In this document: piece by piece, positions 21,139 through 33,520 of the stretch
How positions within the stretch are numbered: the first letter of the stretch is position 1
Layout of the letters: each line of letters starts with the position of its first letter
Assembly: GCA_003313425.1 (NCBI GenBank)
Contig: NHZP01000004.1
Span: forward strand, 992,001-1,056,000
Direction: 5' to 3'
Length of the DNA: 64,000 nt
DNA from: Pseudopyrenochaeta lycopersici
Taxonomy: Eukaryota; Ascomycota; Dothideomycetes; Pleosporales; Pseudopyrenochaetaceae
Made by a program: the position numbers and the translations under genes
The notes under the pieces: model-generated
The model's database searches: none
The model's input: only the letters and a program-made list of their open reading frames with translations
What the model was told of the DNA's origin: nothing

Positions 21139-24100
21139 CTAGTCAAGCTGGAAAGTGCATATCCATACCCGTCCCGATCCTGAGCCAACGCTAATAGTTT
21201 TCGCGGATACAGCTGAGCAACTCGGCCGAAATTCAGAGGGTAGCCAGAGCATGCGCTGATTTTTATACAATAACCATGTCTTGTCTGCGCTTACACTTAC
21301 ACTTTCATGTTGACGATACTGACGCTCAGTATCATGACTTATGTTGAGCGTCCGCAGGCACGTACCGCTGCTTACATCCCAAGTCTTGATAGAAGTGTAG
21401 TCTTCCGATACCAGCTGGGTTGAGTTGTGTAAGAAAGCTATAGATTTAATTGGACCACTATGGCCCTCAAGCGCCAGCAGACACGCACCGCTCGTTGCGT
21501 CCCAAATCTTAATAGTCCTGTCGTCTGATCCTGACGCTAGCTGGGTTGAGTCGTGCGAGAAGGCTACACTGCCAACATAAGTGCGATGGCCTGTAGTAAT
21601 CTCTAGGCATGCGCGGCTGTCATGACCCTCAGGAGTTTGTAGGCACATACCGCTGTCTATCTCCCAAATTTGGATAGTCCCATCGGCTGACCCTGACGCT
21701 AGCCGAGCGGAGTCGTGCGAGAAAGTCACAGAGTAAAAAAGACTGTCAGAGTCTTCGAACGTTAGAAGGCACGCACCGCTGATTGCGTCCCAAATCTTAA
21801 TAGTCCCGTCGTCTGATCCTGATGCCAGCTGGGTTGAGTCGTGCGAGAAGGCTACACAGTAGACACCACTGCTGTGGCCCACAGACGTCTCCAGGCAAGC
21901 GTTGCTGTTATGACCCTCAGCAGTCTGTAGGCACATACCGCTGTCTATCTCCCAAATTTTGATAGTTCCATCGGCTGACCCTGACGCTAGCTGCGCGGAG
22001 TCATGCGAGAAGGCTATAGAAGGAACATAAGTACTATAGCCCCCGAGGGTAAGCAGGCACGTGCCGCTACTTGAGTCCCAAATATTGATAGACCCATTGT
22101 CTGATGCTGATACCAACTTGGTTGAGTCGTGGGAGTAGTCCAAACAGATAAAGTGATTGATGTAGTCATTGAGCGTCAACAGGCACGCCCCGTTGCTCGC
22201 ATCCCATATCTTGATTCTCCCATGAACAACCGCGGTCGCTAGCTGGGTGAAATCAGGTGAGAAGGTTAGATAAGTAATATTATCACCAAAGCCCCTAAGT
22301 GCCTGCAGGCACGCACCGTTGGCTACATCCCAGATCCTGACAGTCCCATTGTTTGATGCTGACGCTAGGTGAGTTGAGTCGTGTAGGAAGACTAACGACT
22401 TAACAGATACAGTAACGTCCTGAAGCGTCATCAGGCACGCGCCGCTGGTAACATCCCAGATCTTGATAGTTCCGCCGTGTGATACTGACGCTAACCGAGT
22501 TAAGTTACGTGAGAAGGCCGCAGAGGTGAGGTGATCGATATAGCCCTCAAGCGTCTGCAGACACGCGCCGCTGCTAACATCCCAGATCTTAATAGACCCC
22601 TTATCTGACGCTGATGCTAGCTGAGTTGAGTCGTGTGAGAAGGCTACAGAATTTACAGAACTGCTGCAACCCTCAAGGGTCTGCAGGCACGCGCTCCAAC
22701 TGTCACTTATCCTTAGCTTAATGGTAATCCACTCTGGCTCCTCATGCTCAAATAGTTCCCTGATCAAGCTTTTTCTTGGACTAAATAATAACGCAGACGC
22801 GTATGCCTGAAGAGGGCTATTCTCAATCGCCCCCTTGTGAGTCATAATGAAACGGCGCGCATCATTAGTGAGCTTAGTTAATGTAGTTGCGTTTTCTTTT
22901 CCCTGGCGCTAATCAGTATAAGAAACACACGACTAGATTACTTCCCAAGTCATACCTTGACTAACAGCCACAATTTCGTCATCGACACAACGCCCTTTGG
23001 CATACTGCTGCACAAACTGAGAGCTTCCAACCAGTAAAGATACTTCTCTCTGAAGAATACGTCTACCGCGCCACCATCCTGCACGCCCACTGCATAGCTC
23101 GCAGTAGAGTGAGGAACCGAGTCGCATAGATGATCCACCCAGTAAATACAAGAGTAGCGCGATGTTGCTAAAGGATCTGGATTTGGCTGTGTGATATCCT
23201 GAGCGAGGTATCCTAAGTCTTCTAAGCCGTACATGTCCCGTTGCAGAGTCTGAGACAGAAGTTTGAGCGAGCGTGAGAAGATTATCCAATGCGCATCTTC
23301 GCGTCCAAGTGGAAAGATCTCACCGAAAGCTTCTTCGAACAGGAAGTCTTTAGCAGACTGATGCACAAAGTAAACCGTGTCTTCTCGTAGGGTAAGGAAC
23401 GAACCACAAAGGCTAATAATCTCCCGCACTGAATCTAGGTCACTGTACGTGTCTTCAAGCTGCTCGTTGAGCAAAGCAAGCTCATGTATTGTGAGGGGCC
23501 GGTAGGCAATCGCAGCCGTAGCTAATATATGTTTGCAAAGACGAGAATCATCTGAAATGCTTATTTGCTGCATCATCCGCTCGTAAATAGAGTTGAGCCC
23601 AGGTGGAAATGCCTTCAAAGTTTTTAAAACGTTCCGGCGCGGGATTTTCTCCAGGTTCTGACAGACCAGGGCGACCCAGAGAAATGTGTCGTTCGCATTT
23701 GATTGAAGGTAATCCAAGACAGCAACTTGAATCAAGTCATCGTACTTCTTTCGACCTGCCAAGTAGCACACCTTCTGCTTAATAAAACTGCTGACGGCTG
23801 CTGAGACAGATTCTGAATTAAGCTCGAGGCTAAGTTGCGCCTTGTGCCCCGCTCGCTCTAGCTGTTCTTCGATATCTGGCCAGTTGCGACTGGAGATGAC
23901 CCATTTAACGCGAGAAGATACGGACTGCTGCGCGATGAACTGTAGCAGTTTTGGCAGGTCGACTATGCACTCGTCTAGCGCGTCAATGATTAAGCAAGTT
24001 TTGCTTAGGCTAGGGTCTTGTAAGACGTTACTGAAGATCTCAGCCAACGCAACCCATGCATTTGCATCTTCAAAGAGCGCTTTGCCTGTGTGGTCGTACT

Positions 24101-25214
24101 TCTCTCGGACGTGCGAGATGAGTGACGGCTGCTGATCGACTATCATGTATAGCAGACCTCGCAGCACTGCGGTAGCATTATTAATGCGCGAGTCTGTAGC
24201 CTGACAGAAGAAGTAGGATGTAAGATGTGCTCTGGACATGAACTTCTGTAATTCGTCGATAATACCGCACAGAAGCATCGTCTTACCCTTGCCAGGGTCA
24301 CCTTTGATCCACAGCAATGGGCTTCGGGAAGTATTGTGCCATTGCTGAAAGCCAGGGTTATCGAGTATCCATAAGTACGAGTCTTTGAGCAGGCCGCCCT
24401 TCGTCTCCTCGATACGTCTCTTGTCGTCACGGGGATTAGTAAGGTATAAATCTTGAATACATCTGTCTACCTTTTTAATCTCGTCCATAAGCCGTCCAAA
24501 TGCTCTACCTGCCCCTTCGCCATAGAATGGCGTTATGTAGACGTCAAAAATACCAAGCATTGAATAGGATCTATCCTCGTCAAGCTTAGTGTGGCGATGT
24601 TGATTCCATGATAACCGGTCATTGACGCTGAATGTCACTAATGGTACTCCTTGAAGAGCTGAATGCGGAATGCCTGTTATGTCGTGGATATGTTGTATCA
24701 GTGATATTTTATCACCAAGTCTTTGCTGCTCTTTAGAGAAGAACTCGACCGAAGCTGGAGCTAGGAGCTCTTGAAGGGTCCAACCGCGGGTAAACCATTT
24801 GCTCTTCTGAAACTCTTCTAGCCACGTCGACAGATCCGACGCTACTCCATCAGACTTAGAGAGAGAACTGGAGACATCTGATAAATAGACGTATGATCGA
24901 GTGGAATCACGGTACCAGCGGAACATGGAGTTAATAGCCTGCGACAGCTCAACCTTATTTTCCTTGTTGATACAACAGGTATCGACCCAAGAATATTGCA
25001 AGCCATCTCGTCTTGCTTGCTCTTGACAAAATAATATTTTCTGGTAGCCTATCTTATCCTTTCCTGTACCGTTTATCACGTCTTCAAAGGTTACCTCCTC
25101 GGCATCCGGCTCCCAAGTATGGGATAGTATCGCATAGGCAGGAATCGTATCTTCTCCTTTCATATCCTGAGTAAGACTAAGTTCACCATTGCTGCTGCGT
25201 CGTAAGAGACGCAT
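21139..25214 (-). CDS. HET-NACHT-WD40 (HNWD) NLR-like protein
   Basis: Two exons, 25214-22956 and 22908-21139, give 1342 residues. The 47-nt intron is GTATGA...GATTAG, phase 0. A HET domain comes first: AYAILSHTWEP (26-36), WVDTCCINK (76-84), WFTRGWTLQELLAP (140-153). The NACHT NTPase follows, with Walker A GDPGKGKT (305-312) and Walker B LIIDALDEC (408-416). After a helical linker come ten WD40 units of 41-54 residues (826-1268) ending in IKIWD-type strands. This is the architecture of Podospora het-d, het-e and het-r, which trigger allorecognition cell death; the ligand is normally read by the WD repeats. Repeats 6-7 and 8-9 are tandem copies of a 96-residue unit. Key motifs are intact, so it could be active. 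A shorter model ending at 22950 results if the intron is missed. Confidence 0.92.
21364..22692 (-). repeat. Ten WD40 coding repeats with a tandem 288-bp higher-order duplication
   Basis: Mostly 126-bp units (42 residues), each starting near ACLxTL and ending near IKIWDxxSG. Units 7 and 9 are longer (54 residues) because of an extra GHxSxACLE segment. The blocks 21775-22062 and 21487-21774 are tandem copies (units 6-7 and 8-9), about 70% identical at protein level by my hand count. Confidence 0.9.
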
Positions 25215-26845
25215 TGTTTTGCGAATGGTTGCAAATGCCTGTACGGTAGGGCAACGAAGGAGAATGCTTGACGGCAGAAGCCTGGGGCGAGTTCGGCAGC
25301 CCGCTCAATTGCTGAGAACGTGCGCTTGAGACGTGAAGGCCAGCGAGCGCATGGGGACAGAAAGTTCGGCTAAACTAGAGAATGGCACATGGATTCGTAG
25401 AATCGCCACGCAATATCGCCGATTTGTGAAGAAGAAGCGACGAATTGTTTGCGGGGAAGTGTGGCTGACCTGCCAGCACTCCAGGACAAGGCTGTCATTT
25501 GAGAGGTTAAGCAGGCAGCAACATGACACTTGATGTGCACATATTGTAGAAAGCAGACAACTATCCCGACTCTGGCAATCACAAAAGCCGTACAGCTATA
25601 TATGCAACATTCCTGAATAAATCGGCGCGAAATAAGTGCGGTGGTGAGTTGAAGCGAGAAATGCTAGGAGCTCTGTGTGGTGGAACGGATCGTCTCGAAA
25701 GACACAACCGCAAACATCGTGTACCGACTTGCAAAGCGTACTTGCCTCCATCATGTAGATAATTATCAAAAATTAGTGTTAAAAAGTATTGCAGGCCTCA
25801 AAGGGTGTCTTCCCAAGTTTAGATTGCGGTCAATGAAGGCAACGTTAGTGAATGGAATTCATATCACACTATTCAACGACGTTGAAACCCTTAGTAATTG
25901 ATAAAGCAGCCAAATTTTTGTCGTTTATACGTTGAAGTATGCCCAAGACTTTATTGGATACTGAAACTAGCGAATTGGCAATGTATTAAGAAGAAAACAT
26001 TGGCGCATGCTCTGCTTTTTCAGAGGCAAAGTACCCGTCTCGAAGGCAAATGTCACTCTGAATGATCGCCAGGGCATCGTCTTTTGACATCCTTCCCTGA
26101 CCCATTGATATTTTTCTTAAATGCAGGTACCAACCTTTCTAAAACCTGCGTAACCTTCCGCACAGAATCTCGGACAGAGCAATCCCTGGTACATGTGGAT
26201 TATATGGTGGCAAGCTGCGACGCTACACTAGCTAAGAGTCACCGTCTCCGTCGAACGCCGATTGCGAGACTACATTTGTTCGATTTCTGGCTCTCTCCAC
26301 CACCAATTTTGTGAATACTTCGTTTCAACACACAACCAAGGTATTTACGAACACCTTGCTTGTTCACATCACATGTATCTTGGGCATGCAAGACGGATCA
26401 AATGAACTATTCATAATTCTCACTACTTCCATGTCACGTATGTAGTAGCTATCCCGGCATACTATACAATTTCTCTTCCTTCCAGGACCAAGGAACCTTG
26501 TTCCGTACAAATCTTGCCGTTGGGTATTCTCCGTAAAAAAAAATAGAAACATTAGATCCAGTCCATAGATCGTACAAAGACCGTCCACAGGACGAGTATA
26601 AAATGGAATGCAATGAAAGTTTCAGAAAGAGAGAGTAAGAAAGGGAGGATGCAGTAATATGGGTGCTGGCCGTGACCCACTCGCCGGGTGTTATCTAATA
26701 GTACAATTGACTTTTGATCAGGAAAAGCAGTGAAAAATCGCAAAAGGAGATGGGTTCGCAATGCACGCGAAAGGGGTATCGCTGGGCTGTTAAATCAAAC
26801 CGATAGAGCTCGAACAGATCATGCGAGGTACAGGTAGATGGCTTC
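25215..26845. other. Intergenic region upstream of the NLR-like gene
   Basis: About 1.6 kb, fairly AT-rich from 25550. It holds the NLR promoter and the 3' region of the EGF-like membrane protein gene. Short frames at 25305-25582, 25677-25901 and 26084-26314 show no motif. No transposon ends recognised. Confidence 0.5.
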
Positions 26846-29476
26846 TTAGGAGGATGAAGATGAGGATGGAGTTGCACGAATCGTAGTTCCGTTTTTGAAC
26901 TCGATAGTAAAGCTGGCAAGGTCCAGCTTGAAGAGCGAAACATTGACTGTGCTACCGACAGCATTGCCATTTCGGTTGTTTGTGAGAAATGACTGTATCG
27001 CTTCCTGAGCGCTGGCTGCAGTGTCTAGTTCGCCGCTTTCTTGAAGTGCGAGGAGAACGCTGATACGAGCAAAGTCAAGAGCGGTGACGTTGCTAGAAAC
27101 GGGCGCAATCTGTGTGGCGCTAGCTTGAGCAGACTTTTGATCACTAAAAGCTGGAGTGTCGCCAACTGTTTGTCTCTTTTCTGGTTCACGAAGAGCCATT
27201 GCAGGATGTGGATGATGGAGAATAGGAAGTGACCGTGTAGGCTGAAGAACGTTCCGAACATTGACAGACTCAAGATAGTGCGAGGCTGATCGAGATGCTA
27301 GGCCATTAAATGTGATGAGCGCATTCTCTGCCGCACAACTGAGAGACAAGTTGGAAAAGATCGATAGAATCCGGGTGGCGTTCAATGGCACATTGAAGTC
27401 GTCAGTTGCGCTCTGGATCAGACGAGGAATCCCAGAACCCATGGTCGCATTATTAGCGGCACCTACAACGCTGGTTGTGGTGCACCCAGTCGCGTCGTTG
27501 TTCGTACATGTGCGTCCTGTGAACCCATTGATGCAAACGCAGTTACAGGTTCTATCTGAGTTGAGAATTGCAACGCCTCCATTCTGGCATGTAATGACAC
27601 CATTGCATTGATCGTTGCCTGGACTGACAGTTGGCGCTGGCAAGGCGGGTGTTATAGTGTTGCTACCATTGCCGTTATTGCTGCTTCCCTGATTCTCTTG
27701 GGCGGCACTGTTGTTGGTCTTATTCTGGTTTGGAATGACTACCAGAACGACAGGAATAATGACAGCGGCAGCAATAATGAAAATGAGAACGATCAAAAGC
27801 GTCACAAAGGTCCACATGGGCATACCACAGCACCTTCGACGCTTCTTGGATTTCTCATTGCTTAGTCCGGAGTCTGTAACTCCATTGCGTGAGTTCGCGC
27901 CTCCCGAAGGCCAGTTCGACAGGCCGTTGGCAGCATTAGGGGTACCCGACCGCAGAGGTGTGTCCTGGCCCGGTGGAGGGAAAGCAGCAAGCATGTCAGA
28001 TAAACCAGACTGTCGAATATCTCTTTTGTCAGGCGCTCCTGCTTCCCAGAAATCCAAGCCTAACCGACTCGCAGTCTTTCCGCGGTCGAGATTGGCTGCC
28101 AATCTTGTTGCCCTACGTATCAGATCTGGTAGGCTTGTCAAGCTCCCACGCGCCTCAGCGTCTCTTACGGCATCCACATCAAGTCGCGGTGGCCTTCTCA
28201 TTCCAACGCGATCGGCGAGTGTTGTTGGACGCACTTCCTGCTGGAGCGGATGCGGCGGTGAACCAGAACCTGCGTAGTTTGCGACCTTGCTTTTTAAATT
28301 TTGGATCGTATCCACAGATTCCGAGGATGACGAAGCAGTGTCCATGAATCCATTCCCATTACTCAGGGGGGAGTTTCGAGGGCCTGGCGAAAGACCTCTT
28401 TTTGCTGCCAACATCGCACCTCCGACTCCTATCGTGCCAGCTGCGCCTACTCCATCTGGCTTCTTTTTCCCACCACTGCCCTTACTGCCAAAGCTGTCTA
28501 CTGATTTGATTGTCATCAGTGAGGGTTTTGTTCTCCTTCCCAAGCTGGCCTGACGAACAAGTGTCGGTTGCTCTTTCACGAGGCCACTTCGATCATCATG
28601 TTCGGTCGGTGAAATGGTTCCGCGGTCGCTCGTGATCGTTTCATCATCGTCGGACAACAGGTCATCCTCAGGATAGAAGTCGTCGGCATTGGTTGGGAAT
28701 ACGTTACTAGAAGCAAATGAACCATGGCGCGACCTCAGTATCACTGATCGCGTTTCCGACTCCTCCGCAATAGGAGATACATAAGACATCTGTGTGTAGT
28801 ATGAGGATGGTCCTCTCCGAGAGGAAGGGGGTGGACCTAGGCTGGGTGTCCGTCGAGCTTGCTGAAAAGATATTGGCGGCTGTGGTACAGGGAAGTCGGG
28901 TATTGAACCAAGTGAGGAGGCTTCTGATGCAGCGGAAGAGGTAGTCAGCGGACGAGACGACCGAAAGGAAGACGGCGAAAACATGTCGTCACTTGGGTAC
29001 GAAACGCCGTATTCCGGAGACGGGGGTTGCAAATAATTCGGTGAGGCTTGTGGTGAATATCCGGGAGAGGGTTGTTGGATGGGAAATTCATCTGATATTG
29101 GGCGGATACTTTGTTGCGGGGCTTGCAGCCTCCTGGGGGAACGAGGTGGGAGCACTGGACTGAAGTGGATTTCATAGGTTTCGTCTGCCAAAGGCCATTG
29201 TGGCGGTGGAGAATCTATGTTCTCGTCTCTCCTCGCCTCTGGTGATCTTGGCTGCTGTGACTGTTCGTATCTATTTTGGTTGGAGTATTGCGACACCAGC
29301 TGATTTGGTCTTTGGGGAAGCCCTATTATCTTCGATGTGTCTGGTAACTGTGTTCGCATTTGCGCCGCCTGCATTCTTTCTCGCGCTGCGCGTACTGAGC
29401 CCTTTGCCGATCTCTCGCCATCGCTTGCGCCTGACGCGCCATATGGCCGGGCGCCCGGCCTTGGGTCGTAACTCAT
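26846..29476 (-). CDS. Single-pass membrane protein with EGF-like module and long disordered cytosolic region
   Basis: Single exon, 876 residues, start ATG at 29476 (a slightly longer frame begins only at TTG). The first 545 residues are Ser/Pro/Arg-rich and disordered, with many possible phosphosites. A basic stretch (KSKKRRRCCGMP) precedes one long transmembrane helix (about 554-581, WTFVTLLIVLIFIIAAAVII). The exterior part opens with an Asn/Ser linker, then an EGF-like Cys cluster at about 624-657 (CQNGG, CNCVCINGFTGRTC), followed by a domain of about 220 residues rich in N-glycosylation sequons. No signal peptide is present, so the helix itself should direct insertion with the N-terminus inside. 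The protein resembles uncharacterised fungal EGF-domain membrane proteins; a sensing or wall-contact role is only an inference. Confidence 0.87.
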   Translation of the reverse strand: MSYDPRPGARPYGASGASDGERSAKGSVRAARERMQAAQMRTQLPDTSKIIGLPQRPNQLVSQYSNQNRYEQSQQPRSPEARRDENIDSPPPQWPLADETYEIHFSPVLPPRSPRRLQAPQQSIRPISDEFPIQQPSPGYSPQASPNYLQPPSPEYGVSYPSDDMFSPSSFRSSRPLTTSSAASEASSLGSIPDFPVPQPPISFQQARRTPSLGPPPSSRRGPSSYYTQMSYVSPIAEESETRSVILRSRHGSFASSNVFPTNADDFYPEDDLLSDDDETITSDRGTISPTEHDDRSGLVKEQPTLVRQASLGRRTKPSLMTIKSVDSFGSKGSGGKKKPDGVGAAGTIGVGGAMLAAKRGLSPGPRNSPLSNGNGFMDTASSSSESVDTIQNLKSKVANYAGSGSPPHPLQQEVRPTTLADRVGMRRPPRLDVDAVRDAEARGSLTSLPDLIRRATRLAANLDRGKTASRLGLDFWEAGAPDKRDIRQSGLSDMLAAFPPPGQDTPLRSGTPNAANGLSNWPSGGANSRNGVTDSGLSNEKSKKRRRCCGMPMWTFVTLLIVLIFIIAAAVIIPVVLVVIPNQNKTNNSAAQENQGSSNNGNGSNTITPALPAPTVSPGNDQCNGVITCQNGGVAILNSDRTCNCVCINGFTGRTCTNNDATGCTTTSVVGAANNATMGSGIPRLIQSATDDFNVPLNATRILSIFSNLSLSCAAENALITFNGLASRSASHYLESVNVRNVLQPTRSLPILHHPHPAMALREPEKRQTVGDTPAFSDQKSAQASATQIAPVSSNVTALDFARISVLLALQESGELDTAASAQEAIQSFLTNNRNGNAVGSTVNVSLFKLDLASFTIEFKNGTTIRATPSSSSSS

Positions 29477-32002
29477 CAATTATGGAAAGGAATGGTGGTG
29501 GTGGGCGTGTCCATGGACCGACACAAGTCTGTGATGAGAAGGAAGACCTTGGGAACTCGATGCAACTCAATTCGCCGAAGTCCTTCTGGCCGTTGCAGTT
29601 TACGCGAAGAGCAGTCAGAGGCGAAGATCGTGCGACCGCTGGTGGATATGCCTTTGGCTCCAAGACAGGTGCAAGTCAATGCGGGGTATGTGTGATACGC
29701 GGCCGCCGAGAATGCTATGGTAAATCAAATAGTGATTCAGGTACTTGAACCGTGTCCGGGAAGACGTGGGTAAGAGGTACACGTCAGGAACGGCCAAAAT
29801 GATAAGGTAGGTATCCACAGCCAGTAAGACACTGCGGTTCCTTGCTTCGAAGGGGCTTCAGAACTGGTGTCTCACCGGACACGAGACCAGGAGGATGAGC
29901 ACGGGCGCAGGATAGGCCGGCCCAGGAATTATAGAGGCCTGTTATCTTGAAAGTTAGAAGCTGTCCCTCGCATGATTTGTGGAGATCGAGTACGACCGCG
30001 CTCTACCAGGAGGTTGGGGCAGCATAATGCGAGGTATACAATTTCTGCTATACCCCGATTGCCGAAGGACCATGGAACCTGGTGAGGGGCTGAAGGGCAG
30101 AGGGTGCGCATGCAAGAAAGACGGGATGATGTGGGACGTTGTCCGTTGCATGAACTTGAAGTGGGCTTCCAAGTTGGGTTTCAAGAGACCATATACGTAC
30201 AGTATTAGCGTTACCTGGCTACAGATCAAACAGAATCTGTCGGAAAAATGGCGTCTGACGTTCAAGGGCACCGATTGTTGACAGGAGTCGATTTTGCTGG
30301 AGAAAATTGGTCCAAGGTGGATATATGGCCGCTGAACTATGTACAAGATATATTTAACTCGTATCGCGGCAGCAAGGCTGCGCGGAGAAAAGAAGATAGT
30401 AAAAGAGCGAATCGAAGTTAGGTCGGAATGCGCGGGCTGGACTAGTAGAGCATCGAGCTCGCAAGATGCACGCAACCTGCAGCACCGTCAAGAGCGAGGG
30501 TGAAGAGAAGACGAACACGAAGGCAGCGACACGCAGTCCCGCAACAGCGAAGACTTTGGAGGCAGCCAGGGCTGATTGTGGAACACGCAAGGATGGCTGG
30601 GGTTCAGAGTCAGATGCACGGACTGGGACATTCAATGCAAGAAGCGAGCACGCCACGGGACAGGCGGACGACTCAGGGGTCGGGAACTGGATTCTGCTAA
30701 TTGGACGGGACATGGTGCGACAGTCGTGAACAGCGCACATGCTCCCGTCTCAGCACGAGGGGAGGATGGCAACTCGAAGACGCCTCCCGATGCGCTCAGA
30801 TCCGGAAGATTTTTGCCTTCTAGAGCTCCAGGTAAAGCCGTCGCTGCTGAAGGTGGCTTGTGGCATGGCCGTCGCCCGGCGCTCTTCTTCTGTCAGCAAA
30901 TTGACGCGGTGCCGCAAGGATTGCGGAGCTCCAAATTGAGCCCGCGATGGCGTGTTTTAAGCAGAACCCGGCATACGCGACCAAGCCCACGAGTCGGTGT
31001 TGGACGCTGGTGTCGGCCAAGACAGCCTTTTCGAGACACATCGTTCTGTACCTGCATGTATCACGCTCGTTCAGTCCAGACGGTGCGGAAGCTGCGGGAA
31101 TCCTCAAAGAACAGATGCAGCACGTGATTGCTTCCGTTGCCGTTCGCGACTGCGCGTAAGAATAGACTTGGTGTTGTGAAGGCGGGCGATGCGGCGAAAT
31201 GATGACGAGATTTCCATGCTGAAATTAAGGTACGTACCAGTGCCATGGGACACTTGCCCAGTCGCGAGGCTGCTGCGGAACAAACGCCCACCGGCTGTTA
31301 ATCAACATGAGGCGGACCCAGATAAAGATCGACGAGCGAGTGGAGCTCTAGCCATGGTATCCGCTGACACGTCTTGGAAGCTATTCTCGAACACACCACT
31401 GTGTAAGGCCAACACGAGAGATGTCCCAGGCACACGAATCGCCAAGGGAAGTCTGTGAGATCAAGATCTAGCGTTCATGCCAAAGGGCCTAAGATGCTGG
31501 CGATCTGTATCGCTACCAATGCTATTCGTTCCACAGCGAGCACGTCGCTGTCAAACCCCATCGACAAGCAGCATCGGCCGCCGCCGAGAAAGGCGCGTTT
31601 GCTGATATGACCGCAACTTCCCTCAAACCACCATCACACCTTCTATTCCAAACAGAGCTTATATAACGTCATCTCTCATCGCCCCTTTGTTTCCGAGCAC
31701 CAACGCCGAACTTAAAGTAGCACTCAAGTTGGGCTCGCACCGTGCGACTAATTCTTGAGCATGTGCTTCCATGTCCAACTTCGAGAGCGGGTGCTACAGG
31801 GCCACTTCCAAAGTTAGTTGTTGCTCGTGCTTGGCGAGAAAGGACCATGGTTGAGTGCAGCACGCAGAAGCGCCGACTGCAACTTCTGCTGTGCTCCTTC
31901 GAGCACCATTCGGAGCGTCTTTTATCTTCTTTGGCTCATCTCGCTGTAGTGAAAAGGCTGCATTGTTCCACCGCATGGCCCCTCTGCAAGTTCGTTGATA
32001 TT
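29477..32002. other. Long intergenic region upstream of the EGF-like membrane protein gene
   Basis: About 2.5 kb between divergent genes. Frames such as 29477-29748 (plus), 29954-30475 (minus) and 30576-31127 (plus) have no recognisable motif and no supporting exon chain. In-frame ATGs at 31847 could extend the next gene upstream. No RNA gene or repeat recognised. Confidence 0.45.
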
Positions 32003-33520
32003 ATGTCAGCACATATGCTCTGGCAAGATGCTCAGTATCAATATAGGAGATCCCTACTTTCTCGAATCTCTCCCTCCTTGCGACGATATCCACGCATTCG
32101 CAAAGGCATGAGGTGCAAGGTGTGTCGTCTGGTCAGTGAAACATCCTGAGCGTAACACGAAACAGGCGACCTATCACGGACTCAGGTCGGCGCAGAAGAA
32201 ACAAAGCATACCCAGGCCGGCACATCTGTGACACCTAACCAGAGACTGCGAGGGTCTGCACACAGTCGGATCCATGGTTACCACAACGCTGCAAACCCCG
32301 TAAACGGCGGTACCGCTTCGGGGCCTGCTGAGCCTTGTACAGCTTCTCCTGCGAGTAGTCACATCCGGCCAGAACTGGAACCGACTTCATCTAACCGGAT
32401 AGCAAACGTGCGCGTCCGACGTTCTCAGCAGAGCTCCTTGCTTCTGCGGTCACCTGCTCGCCTTGGGCATGCTGCATGCATAAGGCATATCTTCGAAAGT
32501 GCTAGTCGTGATCAACTTGTCACCCAAGATGACAGAGTTGCTCTATACCCCCAGCTGCCGAATGTAACCAGAAAAGCCGAACCAAACCCCTTTCACAGAA
32601 TATTGTTCCAACCACACGTCACCTGTAGGTCCCACCACCGTCGTTCAGAGTCTCTGTGTCCGCCGACAAATTTGACCAAAGCCCTCCCACCACCGAACCA
32701 GTCACAAAGGAACCTGTCGTGGCGATCTGGGCAAACCTCAGGCTCCTGGTCCGACGACTCAAGCTACTTCCTTGCAGTCTCACGGGGTCGCGAACGTACT
32801 CTGGCTAATTCAGCCAAAGAACGAATCTATGATTGGCTTCAACAAGTCTCTCAACCCGAAGTCGATACTACTGACGAAACACAAGATGACCAGCTCGCTG
32901 TAGCAAAAGAGGCCTGTGCAGAACTCACAAATCAATGTGCACAGCAAATTTGTGAAGATGAAAGTTTGCGTGGATTGGACCGTGACTCGGAAAATCATCT
33001 CTTCATCCGTGATGATCTCGACAGCAGCCTCTATTCACGTTTTGTATCAGGAGAAACCCAAGACCGGCCGATTTCCCAATCTTTTGATCACATTCATCAA
33101 GGGTACGACTTCGATAGATCCAAGCGACTCGACTTTGACCAGTATGTACCACGACCTGGTGATGAGGGACGCGTTCAGTCAGCTTCAACCAAGATACCAT
33201 GCGTTCCCACACCGCACGCCCAAGAGTACGGCATTACAATAGGAAGTTCGCTCGGAATTCGAAAGTTAGAAGATGGCGATGTCGACCTTTGCCCCCTCAG
33301 CCCAAATGTCTGCGTCGAACGTGGCCCTTCCCGTCACCAAGTTCACAGCAGACTTTCTAATGTCAACGCTACACCTTCATCTCATAAGCATCGGCCTCAT
33401 GCAGCCCCACATCATCAAGAAAACATAAGTCTGTCGGAAAACGCTCCTTCATGTTGCGGTAGTCCTCCGGCACTGCGCTGTGAAGACTCCTCAAGCGCTG
33501 TATGGTGTGTAGAATATTAA
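32003..33520 (+). CDS. Hypothetical Ser-rich protein (orphan), probable two-exon model
   Basis: A clear open frame of about 440 codons ends at 33520. It opens only with non-ATG codons, so an upstream exon is needed. The best join I see is exon 1 32003-32119 (ATG MSAHMLWQDA, ending MRCK) to exon 2 32186-33520, using GTGTGT...ACTCAG (66-nt intron, phase 0); an in-frame ATG at 31847 would add 52 residues. The protein has no membrane helix, no signal peptide and no domain I know. It is rich in Ser, Arg, Gln and Asp, with a more ordered-looking helical stretch (LANSAKERIYDWLQQVSQ) and an acidic region after it. Composition suggests a disordered cytosolic or nuclear protein. The function is unknown, and the 5' end is uncertain. 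Confidence 0.5.

Noticed and set aside
29200..29748. Plus-strand frame of 182 residues
   Set aside because: Mostly antisense to the EGF-like membrane protein gene and its leader; no motif.
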